From Aegilops tauschii subsp. strangulata (lineage: Eukaryota > Streptophyta > Magnoliopsida > Poales > Poaceae), in assembly GCF_002575655.3 (NCBI RefSeq), contig NC_053040.3, positions 461,204,780 to 461,268,779 of the forward strand: DNA of 64,000 nucleotides. The letters are read 5' to 3'. A program made the translations under genes and the position numbers. The notes beneath the pieces were generated by a model. The model had not been told where the DNA came from. It saw only the letters and a list, made by a program, of their open reading frames with translations, and searched no databases. Positions 1-11,317 of this stretch are shown piece by piece (position 1 is the first letter of the stretch; each line of letters opens with the position of its first letter).

Positions 1-1225
1 TCCACGGAACGGAGCCTGGCGTGCCTCGTGTCTGTCCAGGGTGCTCAGGATTCCCGAGGGCCATTGTGAGCTCGTCGTTCTCTCTGTCTGGAACGAACGT
101 CCCTTCCTGCGCTCTATCGATATATTGCTGAATCTTCTTGACTGGTATTCTCAAAAGCTCGTTCGTCCAAACGCACCTCCCTGATACAGGGTCCAAGGTT
201 CCGCCAGCCCCGAAGAACCAAGTCCGGCAACGGTCTGTCCAGTTCATTGTCTGTGGTTCGATCCCTTTTTCAAGCAGATCATTCTCAGCCTTGGCCCACT
301 TAGGTCGGGCTTTGAGGTAGCCACCTGACCCCGTGTGATGGTGAAGCTTCTTCTTCGCAGCATTCTTCTTGTTTGTCGCTGACATCTTCTTACTCTTTTC
401 CGATGTCTTGTGGGCCACAAATGCGGGCCAGTGATCTCTGATCTTCTCATACCGGCCGATGAATTCTGGTGTCTCTTCTTTGTCGACAAACGTTTTCAGC
501 TCATTCTTCCACCTCCTGAATAGGTCTGCCATCTTCTTAAGAGCATGAGACTTGATTAATTGCTCTATAACTGGCTTCTCCGGATCCTCCTCTGGCGGTA
601 GGGTGAAATCTGTCTTCAGCTCAGTTCAAAGATCATCTTTCTGCATATCATTGACATAAGACACCTCAGGGTCTTCCTTCTTAGGCTTATACCATTGGTG
701 GATGCTGATCGGGATCTTGTCCCTAACTAGAACCCCGCACTGAGCAGCAAATGCATCCTTTGTCCGGAGGGGTTCAATCGGTTGGCCGTCGCGCGCGATT
801 GCTGTGATCTCAAACCTTTCATCCGAGCGCAACTTTCTCTTTGGGCCTCGTCTCTTTACCGAAGTTGTGCTCGATCCGGAGGGCTAGAAAAAAGAAGAAA
901 GACGAGTGTTAATTAATATGTGTACATACCAAAACAATGAATGCATCAATTAGCTAGTCAGCACAGGCTTAACTAATATATTTACCTGGTCGGACTCTGT
1001 TCAGTCACCGGAGCCGTCACCACGGGCTCCTTCTTGCACCAGCATTGGGTCACAGGAGCCATCATAATCATGTCTTTCCTCCTCCACTCTTCGATCACCG
1101 TAGCCTGCTTCTTCACCCTGTTCTTCCAGACCATCATTGTTGTTAAGATACGACAAGATATCACCTCTGGCTAAGATTATGTCCCCCAACACCTCTTCTG
1201 CTTGCTCATCTCGTCCGTGCTCCAT
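1..1225 (-). pseudogene. CACTA second protein, plant transposase family Ptta/En/Spm (Transposase_24-like), broken and cut by window edge
   Basis: Two exons can be placed on the minus strand. Exon 1 runs from an ATG at 1225 to 986, followed by a GTAAAT donor. Exon 2 runs from 883, just after a T-rich CTAG acceptor, to the window edge. Exon 1 is acidic (EEERHDYD). Exon 2 has a basic KRRGPKRK patch near 840-860 and then the family's conserved block, with KKMADLFRRWKNELK near 490-535 and a TDRCRTWFFGAGG segment near 200-240. In-frame TGA codons at 1001-1003 and 626-628 break the frame, and joining the exons in phase keeps the reading ...ESDQ/PSGSS. In CACTA elements this gene lies downstream of TNP2, as here. 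Family assignment is by motif recognition; the role (binding subterminal repeats) is inferred from TNPA-like proteins. Confidence 0.72.
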
Positions 1226-1469
1226 TGTTTCTGCAAATATTACAACATGGCAATTATTACACAAACATGACAGCAGGTGGATATATTAGTGCAAACGTAG
1301 ACCTAGCTTATTCCGGGTTTGGGGTGGCCTAGGCAACGCTTCAAGGGTAGGGGCGTGGCGGGAGGGGGTAGGAGACCGACATCGTTTTTTTCTAGGGTTT
1401 GGGTGTCCTCGAGAGTTTTGGTCGAGCGAGAGGGCTGGGGGGGTGCTCCCGTGGTATAAGTTATCACGA

Positions 1470-1745
1470 TCGAGAGGGGGTATAAATATCGACCGTCCAT
1501 CATGTCGAAGTTATCTGGGAGGGAGTTATATATATCGACAACGACGACATACATACATGGGAAAATAATGTTATCGGGGAGGGGGTATATCGACCCCCCC
1601 ACGTGTTGAAGTTATCGGGAGGGGGTTATATCGACAACGACGACATACGTACATGGGAAAATGATATTATCGGCGGGGAGGGGGTATACCGACCCCCCTT
1701 GTGTTGAAGTTATCGGGAGAGGGGTATATCGATGACGACAGACCC
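1470..1745. repeat. About 100-bp tandem repeat, roughly 2.5 copies
   Basis: The unit starts GAAGTTATCGGGAGGGGG and contains TATATCGACAACGACGACAT. Starts are near 1506, 1608 and 1706, so the spacing is about 100 bp. A looser copy lies before 1506. It sits between the two CACTA genes and has no open frame conserved across copies. Confidence 0.75.
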
Positions 1746-2075
1746 GATAAAACATAAGAAAACGAAGAAGAAATAAAAAGAGGAGAAGAAGAAAAGGAAT
1801 AGAGAAGAAGATCGAAGAAAAAAAAGAAGAAGAAAAAAAGAGGAGAAGAAGAAAGGAATAGAGGAGAGAAGAAGAAAAAATAGAAATTTTTCTATTTTTT
1901 TCTTCTTCTCTTCTATTCCTTTCTTCTTCTCCTCTTCTTTTTCTTCTTTTTTCCTCTTCTTATTTATTTCTCCTCTTCTTCCTCTCCTCTTCTTCTCCTT
2001 TCTTCCTCTTCTTATTTTCCTTTTTCCTCTCCTTCTTTTTCTTCTTCTTCCTTTCCTAGCTAGATATATAAAACT
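1745..2075. repeat. Purine tract followed by pyrimidine tract, forming an imperfect palindrome
   Basis: GAA/GGA-rich sequence (about 1745-1885) is followed by its near-complement, TTC/TCC-rich sequence (1890-2050). The core arms, about 1838-1882 and 1895-1940, share GAGGAGAAGAAGAAAGGAAT on opposite strands with a 10-15 base loop. It is low complexity, with no coding potential on either strand. Confidence 0.75.
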
Positions 2076-2680
2076 GTTCTAAAAATGTAACTTTTGCATA
2101 TATAAAACTTTTCCATGGATCATCATTTCTCATATATATCCATCTATAGCCACATACATATATAAATGGAAAAAAATGCTATGAACAAAAATACATATAT
2201 ACTTGGTAAATATTCTATGAACATCGTTTCTCATATATATCAATGCATACATCCATGGATCATCATTGCTCATATATCCATAGTCATATATAAAAACTTT
2301 CCGTATATGAACAAAAAAACATTTTTTGACATATTTAGCACATTCTAAATTTTCCTAACTCTTTTACAACCACAAAAATTACTCCAACTTCATGACAGTA
2401 CCCACACTCCATTTCACCAAAAACCTTATGATCCATAGTTCAAAATTTTCAAATTCCATTCAAATGAAATTTGAACCAGATTCAAGTTCCTTGCTGAAAA
2501 CCTATTCTAAACCAATCCAAAAATTCTGAAATTTTGCCATCACCTTTGTCTTGCATCAGTACCTCACCACAAAAAATATCATAAATTCTAAAAATTCCCA
2601 AAGCTATCTAGCATTTGATCAAACACCCTCTATATGCACTGTTCATATCTGTAAAAAAATTCAAAAATTTCAGAAAATTG
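2076..2680. other. AT-rich CACTA interior, no gene seen
   Basis: AT-rich, with several near-copies of CATATATCCATCTATAG-like and ATGAACA motifs between 2100 and 2330, then ordinary AT-rich sequence. The only open frames are short and unlike any family I recognise. Confidence 0.5.
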
Positions 2681-2839
2681 GACGGCGTCTTGCTGCTGCT
2701 CCACTCCTTCTTCTCTCCTCTCCTTCTGCTCTTCAATGCGTCGGGGCCGGCGGCGACCATGGAGCAGGGGCGGTAGAGAGCAAGGGGCACTCGGGCGCAA
2801 GAGCAGCGCTCGATCGGGACCATGGGAAAGGGAGGGGCT

Positions 2840-3080
2840 CACTTCGAGGGGGCGGCGATGGCAGGAGTCCGGCGACGAGGACGGCGGGCTCGGGGCGGCA
2901 CGCGGTGACGGGGACGGCGGTCTCGGGACGGCAGGCGGCGATAGGGACGTGGAGGGGTGGGCTCGGGGAGGCACGCGGCGACGGGGACGACGAGGACGGC
3001 GGGCTGAGGGATGCCGGCGACGAGGACGGCGCGGGCTCGGGGAGGCGACGGCGTTGACGGCGGCGTAGACGGCGACGAGG
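2840..3080. repeat. GC-rich degenerate minisatellite
   Basis: Irregular repeats of GACGGCGGGCTCGGGG and GGCACGCGGCGACGGGGACG (about 30-60 bp units) fill this block. Because the repeat lacks stops, several frames on both strands stay open for 100-170 codons and overlap one another, which is composition rather than coding. Confidence 0.6.
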
Positions 3081-3179
3081 AGCGCGCGAGCGATTTGGGC
3101 AGCCTGGCGGCGGGGGCAACTGGCGAGGGAGGCGACGGAGATGTGAAATTTTCACAAGTCCTGGTTATATAGCAAGGGC

Positions 3180-3660
3180 ATTGGTCCCGGTTCGTGGCAC
3201 CAACCGGGACCAATGCCACCCTTTAGTCCCGGTTGGTGCCACCAACCAGGACCAAAGGTCCCTTTTCAGCAGCCCAAAGGGCGGGAAGCGGCGGCGTTTG
3301 GTCCCGGTTGGTGGCACCAACCGGGACTAAAGGGGGGGCATTGGTCCCGGTTCGTGCCACCAACTGGGACCAATGCCCCCCCTTTAGTCCCAGTTGGTGC
3401 CACCAACCGGGACCAAAGGCCTTGCGCTGCCCGCGACCAAAAGTTTAGTCCCACCTCGCTAGTTAAGAGGGGCTCAGAGTGGTTTATAAGCCCCACTGCG
3501 GCTGCCCTCTTGAGCTCCTCTCAAATGCAGGCTTACGGGCCTAATGTCACACTGTGCTGTCTGTGGGCCTATTGGGCCTTCTGCGGGCCTAAATCCTGGC
3601 CCAGGTTGGGTTTCTAGTCGTATTCAGGCCGTGGTGGCCCAATAGGTGGCAGTTTTTTAA
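3180..3660. repeat. CACTA subterminal repeat block 1
   Basis: Seven or so direct and inverted copies of the TAGTCCCGGTTGGTG/CACCAACCGGGAC motif at 3180-3420. A block beginning TTTAGTCCCACCTCGCTAG follows and runs to GGTGGCCCAATAGGTGG. The same block recurs at about 4795-5000 and 9790-10000. Such arrays are the transposase-binding regions of CACTA ends in grasses. Confidence 0.8.
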
Positions 3661-4417
3661 ATTTTTTTCCAGTTTTTTGGTTCTGTTTTTTGCATTATTT
3701 ATTTTCTTTTGTTTTTTGCTTTATTTTTTAATTCTTTGTGCTTTTAGGTCAGAAAATTTATAAACTTTCTGTTAGTGCCATTAGTTTTCAAATTTAAATA
3801 GTTAAAATTTGAATTCTATGAAATTTGTGTGAATCACAAGTTTGTGATTAACTTTACTATAAAAATATTTTTTTTCAATTTTTTTGTTTTGTTTTTTGCA
3901 TTATTTATTTTCTTTTGTTTTTTTCTTTATTTTTTAATTCTTTTTGCTTTTAGGTCAGCAAAATTATAAACTGTCTGTTAGTGCCATTAGTTTTAGAAAA
4001 AATATAAACTTTCTATTAGTGCCATTAGTTCTTTATGAAAATTCTTTTTGCTGTATTTAGTTTTTTTGTTTTCTTTTTTGCTATATTTATTTTGTTTTGT
4101 TTCTACTTACAACAAAAAACTTATTTACTTTATTTTATTTTGTTTCTAATTACTTATTTATTTTACTTTATGATAATTCTTAAAAGTTCTTTATGAAAAT
4201 TCTTTTTGCTTTTAATGATTTTGAACAGAAAATACTTCGATAATTTTAGTTGCATCAATTTTATATGATTTTAGTTTCAATAATAATAGAGGTTTCTTAT
4301 AATGTTTTGAACAGAAAATACTTTGTTAATTTTAGTTTCATAAATTTTCTTAAAGTTTATTTTATTTTGTCGGAACACAAGAAGTCCGGAGTTGTAATAA
4401 GTTATTAAAATAAAAAA
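3660..4417. repeat. AT-rich CACTA interior with a duplicated segment of about 100 bp
   Basis: The stretch near 3693-3795 (TTTTTTGCATTATTTATTTT through TCTGTTAGTGCCATTAG) recurs with few changes about 200 bp later at 3893-3995, and a third partial copy of the TTAGTGCCATTAG part is at 4016-4030. Otherwise it is T-rich and non-coding. Confidence 0.65.
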
Positions 4418-4542
4418 GAGGCGCAATGCTCGTTGATTTGCTTCAAGCCTTTCGGAATAGTGTAGACTGCACTGCACATAGCTCGATGCAGTCTACCTTA
4501 TTCCTCAAGGCTTGAAGCTAAGCAACGTGAGCATTGCGCCTC
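4418..4542. repeat. 125-base hairpin resembling a miRNA precursor
   Basis: Arm 1 starts GAGGCGCAATGCTC (4418) and ends TAGACTGCA (about 4472). Arm 2 starts TGCAGTCTA (about 4487) and ends GAGCATTGCGCCTC (4542). The arms pair over about 54 bases with a few mismatches and small bulges around a loop of about 15 bases. This looks like the foldback of a TE-derived MIR or siRNA locus. Whether it is transcribed or diced cannot be seen from sequence. Confidence 0.6.
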
Positions 4543-4554
4543 TTCTTCATCGTC

Positions 4555-5000
4555 TCTGCACTCAGGGCTTATAAACCGCTCCTAGTGCCTCTCAGCTAGC
4601 GAGGTGGGACTAAAAAACTGCTTAGTAAGAAACTCTAGTACCGGTTCGTGCCACGAACAGGTACTAAAGGTGCTCGTGGGGCCACAGCCTCATTAGTACC
4701 GGTTCGTGGCACCAACAGGGACCAAAGGATGGAATTGGTCCCGGTTCATGCCACCAACCGGGACCAATGGCCTTGCACAGCGGCATGGTGGTGAGTTTAG
4801 TCCCACCTCGCTAGCTAAGAGAGAGCCGCACCTGTTTATAAGGTGCGGTGCGCCTGAGCTGTCGAGCTCCTCTCTAAAGCAGGCTTACGGGCCTAACCTC
4901 TATACATGCCTGTGGGCCTACTGGGCCTTCTGCGGGCCTGAATCCTGGCCCATGGATGGGTTTCTAATCGTATTCAGGCCGTGGTGGCCCAGTAGGTGGC
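4555..5000. repeat. CACTA subterminal repeat block 2, two opposed halves
   Basis: 4560-4625 carries the AGCGAGGTGGGACTAAA block in inverted orientation. 4630-4780 has CGTGGCACCAACAGGGACC-like motifs. 4795-5000 repeats the TTTAGTCCCACCTCGCTAG block in direct orientation. The inverted layout looks like the two ends of a deletion-derivative CACTA brought close together around the hairpin region. Confidence 0.65.
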
Positions 5001-5210
5001 ATAATTTTTAATTTTTGGCCTGTTATTTTTCATGCATTTACTAATTATTTTGAGCTATAAGACCCTAAAATTGAAAAGCATTTCAAATGAACTCTGAAAA
5101 GGTTGAAAGTTGGCATGGTATCATCATTTCATCCACATAGCATGTGCAAGAAAGTTGAGAGGGTTACGGCAAAAACTAGATGCACTTCTTGTACAAAACG
5201 GACAATGGTA

Positions 5211-8200
5211 TCATACTCGTCTATTACAAAGTTGGCATGGTATCATCATAATAGTTGCGGGAGAAAGTCTTCGCTTTTTCTTCGCTTGTGTCATTTGCTT
5301 ATTGCGCCGTAACCATGGATAATCTTCATCGTTTATCAGGATGCTTGGGTCAGCCTTGACTTTGAAGGGAGGAATTTCATGAAACTTTTCATAATCTTCA
5401 GACATGTCTGTCTTGCCCTCCACTCCCACAATGTCCCTTTTTCCTGAAAGAACTATGTGGCGCTTTGGCTCATCGTATGATGTATTCGCTTCCTTATCTT
5501 TTCTTTTCCTCGGTCTGGTAGACATGTCCTTCACATAGATAACCTGTGCCACATCATTGGCTAGGACGAACGGTTCGTCAGTGTACCCAAGATTGTTCAG
5601 ATCCACTGTTGTCATTCCGTACTGTGGGTCTACCTGTACCCCGCCTCCTGACAGATTAACCCATTTGCACTTAAACAAAGGGACCTTAAAATCATGTCCG
5701 TAATCAAGTTCCCATATGTCCATTATGTAACCATAATATGTGTCCTTTCCCCTCTCGGTTGCTGCATCGAAGTGGACACCGCTGTTTTGGTTGGTGCTCT
5801 TTTGATCTTGGGCGATCGTGTAAAATGTATTCCCATTTATCTCGTATCCTTTGTAAGTCAATACAGTCGAAGATGGTCCCCTGGACAACGAGTACAACTC
5901 ATCACAAACAGTGGTGTCACCTCTGAGACGTGTTTCCAACCAACTGCTGAAAGTCCTGATGTGTTCACATGTAATCCAGTCGTCACACTGCTCCGGGTGT
6001 TTGGAGCGCAGACTGTTCTTGTGTTCATCGACATACGGGGTCACCAAGGTAGAGTTCTGTAGAACTGTGTAGTGTGCTTGAGACCAAGAATATCCGTCCC
6101 TGCATATTATTGAGTCCCCCCTCCAAGCGTGCCTTTTCCAGTCAGTCTCCCCTCATACCGCGATTTAGGGAGACCTATCTTCTTAAGGCCAGGAATGAAG
6201 TCAACACAAAACCCAATGACATCCTCTGTTTGATGGCCCATGGAGATGCTTCCTTCTGGCCTAGCGGTTACGGACATATTTCTTTAGGACTCCCATGAAC
6301 CTCTCAAAGGGGAACATATTGTGTAGAAATACGGGCCCCAGAATGACAATCTCGTCGACTAGATGAACTAGGATGTGCGTCATGATATTGAAGAAGGATG
6401 GTGGGAACACTAGCTCGAAACTGACAAGACATTGCGCCACATCACTCCTTAGCCTTGGTATGATTTCTGGATCGATCACCTTTTGAGAGATTGCATTAAG
6501 GAATGCACATAGCTTCACAATGGCTAATCGGACGTTTTCCGGTAGAAGCCCCCTCAATGCAACCGGAAGCAGTTGCGTTATAATCACGTGGCAGTCATGA
6601 GACTTTAGGTTCTGGAACTTTTTCTCTGGCATATTTATTATTCCCTTTATATTCGACGAGAAGCCAGTCGGGACCTTCATACTGAGCAGGCATTCAAAGA
6701 AGATTTCTTTCTCTTCTTTCGTAAGAGCGTAGCTGGCAGGACCTTCATACTGCTTCGGAGGCATGCCGTCTTTTTCATGCAAACGTTGCAGGTCCTCCCG
6801 TGCCTCAGGTGTATCTTTTGTCTTCCCATACACGCCCAAGAAGCCTAGCAGGTTCACGCAAAGGTTCTTCGTCACATGCATCACGTTGATTGAAGAGCGG
6901 ACCTCTAGCTCTTTCCAGTAGGGTAGGTCCCAAAATATAGATTTCTTCTTCCACATGGGTGCGTGTCCCTCAGCGTCATTCGGAACAGCTAGTCCGCCGG
7001 GACCCTTTCCAAAGATTACGTGTAAATCATTGACCATAGCAAGTACGTGATCACCGGTACGCATGGCGGGCTTCTTCCGGTGATCTGCCTCGCCTTTGAA
7101 ATGCTTGCCTTTCTTTCGACATTGATGGTTGGTCGGAAGAAATCGACGATGGCCCAGGTACACATTCCTCCTGCTTTTGTCCAGGTATATACTTTCAGTG
7201 TCATCTAAATAGTGCGTGCATGCGTGGTATCCCTTGTTTGTCTGTCCTGAAAGGTTACTGAGAGCGGGCCAATCGTTGATGGTTACAAACAGCAACGCAT
7301 GCAGGTTAAATTCCTCCTGTTTGTGCTCATCCCACGTACGTACACCGTTTCCATTCCACAGCTGTAAAAGTTCTTCAACTAATGGCCTTAGGTACACATC
7401 AATGTCGTTGCCGGGTTGCTTAGGGCCTTGGATGAGAACTGGCATCATAATGAACTTCCGCTTCATGCACATCCAAGGAGGAAGGTTATACATACATAGA
7501 GTCACGGGCCAGGTGCTGTGATTGCTGCTCTGCTCCCCGAAAGGATTAATGCCATCCGCGCTTAAACCAAACCATACGTTCCTTGGGTCAGCTGCAAACT
7601 CAGCCCAGTACTTTCTCTTGATTTTTCTCCACTGCGACCCGTCAGCGGGTGCTCTCAACTTCCCGTCTTTCTTACGGTCCTCACTATGCCATCGCATCAA
7701 CTTGGCATGCTCTTCGTTTCTGAACAGACGTTTCAACCGTGGTATTATAGGAGCATACCACATCACCTTCGCAGGAACCCTCTTCCTGGGGGGCTCGTCG
7801 TCAACATCACCGGGGTCATCTCGTCTGATCTTATACCACAATGCACCGGATACCGGGCATGCGTTCAGATCCTTGTACGCACCACGGTAGAGGATGCAGT
7901 CATTAGGGCATGCATGTATCTTCTGCACCTCCAATCCTAGAGGGCATACGACCTTTGCTGCGTATGTACTGTCGGGCAATTCGTTATCCTTTGGAAGCTT
8001 CTTCTTCAATATTTTCAATAGCTTCTCAAATCCTTTGTGAGGCATAGCATTCTGTACCTTCCACTGCAGCAATTCCAGTACGGTACCGAGCTTTGTGTTG
8101 CCATCTTCGCAATTGGGGTACAACCCTTTTTTGTGATCCTCTAACATGCGATCGAACTTCGGCTTCTCCTTTTGACTTTCGCATTGCTTCCTTGCATCGA

Positions 8201-8627
8201 CAATGACCCGGTGGAGATCATCATCATCGGGCACTGGTTCCTCTTGATCTTCAGCAGCTTCCCCCCTTGCAGCATCATTGGGCACATCGTCTGGTTCCTC
8301 TTGATCTTCAGCAGCTTCCCCCATTGCAGCATCACCGTATTCAGGGGGCACATAGTTGTCATCGTCCTCTTCATCTTCGCCGTCTTCCATCATAACCCCT
8401 ATTTCTCCGTGCCTCGTCCAAACATTATAGTGTGGCATGAAAACCTTGTAAAGCAGGTGGGTGTGAAGGATTTTCCGGTCAGAGTAAGACTTCGTATTCC
8501 CACATATAGGGCATGGACAACACATAAAACCATTCTGCTTGTTTGCCTCAGCCACTTCGAGAAAATCATGCACGCCCTTAATGTACTCGGAGGTGTGTCT
8601 GTCACCGTACAACCATTGCTGGTTCAT
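5211..8627 (-). pseudogene. CACTA TNP2-type transposase with frameshifts
   Basis: The catalytic transposase of the element, which acts in the nucleus on CACTA ends. The first part is a 788-codon frame from the ATG at 8627. It opens with a Transpos_assoc-like N-terminus (WLYGDR, then a CCPCPICGN cysteine cluster at residues 36-44), followed by an acidic linker, the Transposase_21 core around GLSADGINPFG (about residue 352) and a DUF4218-like segment ending FPFERFMGVLKKYVRNR (767-788). The frame shifts near 6274 and again near 6110. A 278-codon frame (5211-6047) then carries the DUF4216-like C-terminal part, with YTGYEIN-like and LFKCKWV motifs. Total length and domain order fit the family. The two frameshifts make this copy unlikely to give a full-length enzyme. 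Confidence 0.85.
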
Positions 8628-8811
8628 CTGCGTGCATTATATATAATTAAGTGTGTCAAAAACCATTACAGAACATCATGAATAGATAATTAAGTGACCA
8701 AATTAATAGAAGTTCATCATCACATTAGAACCAAAGTACATACATAGTTCTCATCTAACAACATATATATAGCTCTCCAGAGCATCTAATTAATTAAACC
8801 ATACATTGAAA

Positions 8812-9259
8812 CTATGTAAAACATTTCAATGCGAAAACAAATGCGATCATAATCGCAACCAAGGTAACAATTGATCCAACAGCATAATGATACCAAGCCT
8901 CGGTATGAATGGCATATTTTCTAATCTTTCTAATCTTCAAGCGCATTGCATCCATCTTGATCTTGTGATCATCGACGACATCCGCAACATGCAACTCCAA
9001 TATCATCTTCTCCTCCTCAATTTTTTTTATTTTTTCCTTCAAGTAATTGTTTTCTTCTTCAACTAAATTTAACCTCTCGACAATAGGGTCGGTTAGAATT
9101 TCCGGTTCAACCACCTCCTAGATAAATAAAATCTATGTCACGTTGGTCGGTATATTTGTCATAAACAATAAATGAACCAAATAGTTATAAAAAGATAATA
9201 TATACCACATCCGAATCATAGACAGGACGAGGGCCGACGGGGGCGGATACCAAAACCAT
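8812..9259 (-). CDS. CACTA accessory protein, coiled coil plus C-terminal membrane segment, two exons
   Basis: I predict exon 1 at 9206-9259 (ATG at 9259, 18 codons, then a GTATAT donor), an intron of 88 bases and exon 2 from 9117 (after ATCTAG) to the stop at 8812. Both junctions are phase 0, giving about 119 residues. Exon 2 encodes a charged heptad-like coiled coil (NLVEEENNYLKEKIKKIEEEK), then a hydrophobic helix (VGSIVTLVAIMIAFVFALK) four residues before the end, a tail-anchor layout. It lies between the element's promoter and TNP2 on the same strand. The intron is inferred from splice consensus only. The function is unknown to me; an open frame amid decayed genes makes it worth a search. 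Confidence 0.55.
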
Positions 9260-9367
9260 CGCACTATGTAATAAGAAGGAATAATAAAAGTAACAAAATT
9301 AGACAAGTAACTATCTAAAGTAAGAATTTTTTCCTTTCAGAAAGAAGATAAGAACAAGAGGCTCACC

Positions 9368-9605
9368 ATGGTGGTGCTGGCGACGAGATCGGCGCGGGCG
9401 ATCGACGGCGGTGAAGACGGGGACGGGACGTGACGGACCGCTAAACCTAGACAAATCTCGGGGAAAATGGAGCTCGGAGGTCGAGTTTCGAGAGGACAAA
9501 GATTAACTAGTGTGGCTCAGACATTTCATCGAACACCTCATGTGCATAGGAGGTGAGCTAGAGCACCCAAATGCCCTCCCCTCGCCGGCCAGAAAAAACA
9601 GACCA
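9368..9605 (-). other. Probable 5' leader exon of the CACTA transcription unit
   Basis: Minus-strand sequence downstream of the TATA box is C/G-rich and ends ...CACCACCATG followed by GTGAGC, a strong 5' splice donor at 9367. An acceptor ACATAG occurs a few bases before the ATG at 9259. The leader would thus be spliced onto the coiled-coil/membrane protein exon. This is inferred from splice signals. Confidence 0.4.
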
Positions 9606-9632
9606 CTCTGGAGTGCTCTGCTGTGGCGATGG

Positions 9633-9643
9633 GGTATATATAG
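9633..9643 (-). promoter_or_regulatory. TATA box of the CACTA transcription unit
   Basis: CTATATATACC on the minus strand, about 30 bases before a C-rich leader and directly inside subterminal repeat block 3, where CACTA promoters lie. Confidence 0.5.
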
Positions 9644-9649
9644 GGAACT

Positions 9650-10000
9650 CATTGGTCCCGGTTGGTGGCACCAACCGGGACTAAAGGCCTTTGGTCCCGG
9701 TTGGTGCCACGAAACGGGACCAATGCCCCCTTTAGTCCCGGTTGGTGGCACCAACCGGGACCAAAGGCCTTGTGCTGCCCCGCGTCAAAAGTTTAGTCCC
9801 ACCTCGCTAGTTGAGAGAGCTCGAGAGTGGTTTATAAGCGCTGCTGTGCCCACCCTCTCGAACTCCTCTCAACTGCAGGCTTTCGGGCCTAACTGTTCTC
9901 TTTGCCTGTGGGGCCTACTGGGCCTTCTGCGGGCCTGAATCCTGGCCCATGGATGGGTTTCTAGTCGTATTCAGGCCGTGGGGGCCCAGTAGGTGGCATA
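9650..10000. repeat. CACTA subterminal repeat block 3
   Basis: Five copies of GTCCCGGTTGGTG-type motifs in both orientations (9654-9770), then the TTTAGTCCCACCTCGCTAG block through GGGGCCCAGTAGGTGG. It matches blocks 1 and 2. Confidence 0.8.
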
Positions 10001-10019
10001 ATTTTTTTCCTCTGTTTTT

Positions 10020-10235
10020 TTTCTCTTTTGCTTTATTTGTTTTGTTTTGTTTCTACTTACAACAAAAAACTTATTTATTTTATTTCTAATTACTTATGTA
10101 TTTTACTTTAATTATTTTATTTTTATTTATTTTACTGCTGCTATTTTTATTTATTTTACTGCTGCTATTTTTACTTAATTTATTAAGGTTTATTTATTGT
10201 AGTTACTATAGTTTATTTTATTTTATTTTATTAAG
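10020..10235 (+). repeat. AT-rich segment, copy 1 of a direct duplication
   Basis: TTCTCTTTTGCTTTATTTG through TTTATTAAGGTTTA. The same segment recurs at 11318-11545, with one 24-base internal unit (TTTATTTATTTTACTGCTGC) present twice here and once there. Confidence 0.75.
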
Positions 10236-10450
10236 GTTTACGAGCTGTGGGAGGGACGAGGGGTGGCGACGTGCTGTGGGACACGATGCAGGGGCGAAGG
10301 AGGGAATTTAGGGTTAAGTTTTTATACGGGAACGGTTAGACAGGCTTTAGCGGGCTTTCACCGGGCTTGTGGGGTTTTACCAGGTCATCGATGAGAGTTT
10401 CCAAAAATGTCATTAGAAATCCGTCATGGATTAACAGGTTTCTTGTAGTG
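10236..10450 (-). mobile_element. Terminus of a different CACTA-like element
   Basis: The end at 10450 reads CACTACAAGAAACC on the minus strand, a CACTA-type terminal repeat. The adjoining sequence has TGACGGATTT and TGACATTTTTGG motifs, not the ACCGGGAC motif of the surrounding element, so it belongs to another family. The partner end was not found in the window. Confidence 0.45.
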
Positions 10451-11317
10451 ATATGTCGAGCACAATGAGTGGTGATCCTCCGGCCTCCCACTCGCACGCA
10501 GCCGCCGCCACCCTCCCGCTCGCTCGCCGCCGCCGTCGTCACCAGTCCCGGCGATGGCGCCGCCGCTGCCGTCGTGCCCCTGAAGACCTATTCATCTTGC
10601 CTGAAGGTGATCCTGTGTCAGATCCTGCACGATACCTCGTCGGCGACGGTGTATGAGGCATCCATGGCCCTGGTGGCGCCTTCAAGGGAGGACGCATGAT
10701 CTTCAAGGGAGGATAGGCCATCAGATTCATCCACTTGGTAGCGTCTTTGTTCATCCAGGTTTGACGATTCATCTTTTCATTATCTAGTCTCTCAGGGATG
10801 TCAAACGTACCCTCAACAACTAACGTCAGCATTTATTTTGTACTGTAGTGAACCCCCTCGATGAATGCATGTCTGTTGCCGTGGCTAGAGAAAATTCTAC
10901 ATATCCACATCCTGATAACCAACAAGATAAGTAGCAGCTTTGATATGGAGGTATTTTCCTTCACTGCGTGCTTTTTCTTTGTGCCCTTTACTGTACTGTA
11001 GTAGCATTTGCTAAATTGCATTGAGAGAATAGGACGGCACAACAAGCTAGGGCTTCAAGAAAACCAACCAAATTCCTCTTTTTTTGGGATCAACCAACCA
11101 AATTGCTGTAATAGCACGATCCGCAAGACCTAGAAGGGATCTACACATGACATCGGTGGCTTCTCCTCCGCCTGCTATTTGCCGCTTTGACACTGTTGAC
11201 AGATCTGAGTTCCACCTGCTAGGCTCGAATGGTAGATGTTACGGGCAACTGTATGTGAATCCCACTCCAAGGGATCACCCTTCTCTATCCCAGATATGGC
11301 GGTTATGGAGTTGATGG
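10451..11317. other. Unclassified segment between the two CACTA-like ends
   Basis: It has moderate GC at first (10460-10700) and is ordinary afterwards. Short frames exist on both strands, such as 10469-10699 on plus and 10539-10832 on minus, but none shows a domain I recognise and they overlap. It could be a host gene fragment picked up by a transposon, or flanking sequence of an older insertion. Confidence 0.35.

Noticed and set aside
2551..3219. Overlapping 70-168 codon frames on both strands
   Set aside because: They follow the GC-rich degenerate minisatellite, are not conserved in one frame, and have no start context or splice support.
7216..7940. Plus-strand frames opposite the transposase
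   Set aside because: They are antisense shadows of the TNP2 coding sequence, whose minus-strand frame has clear domain motifs.
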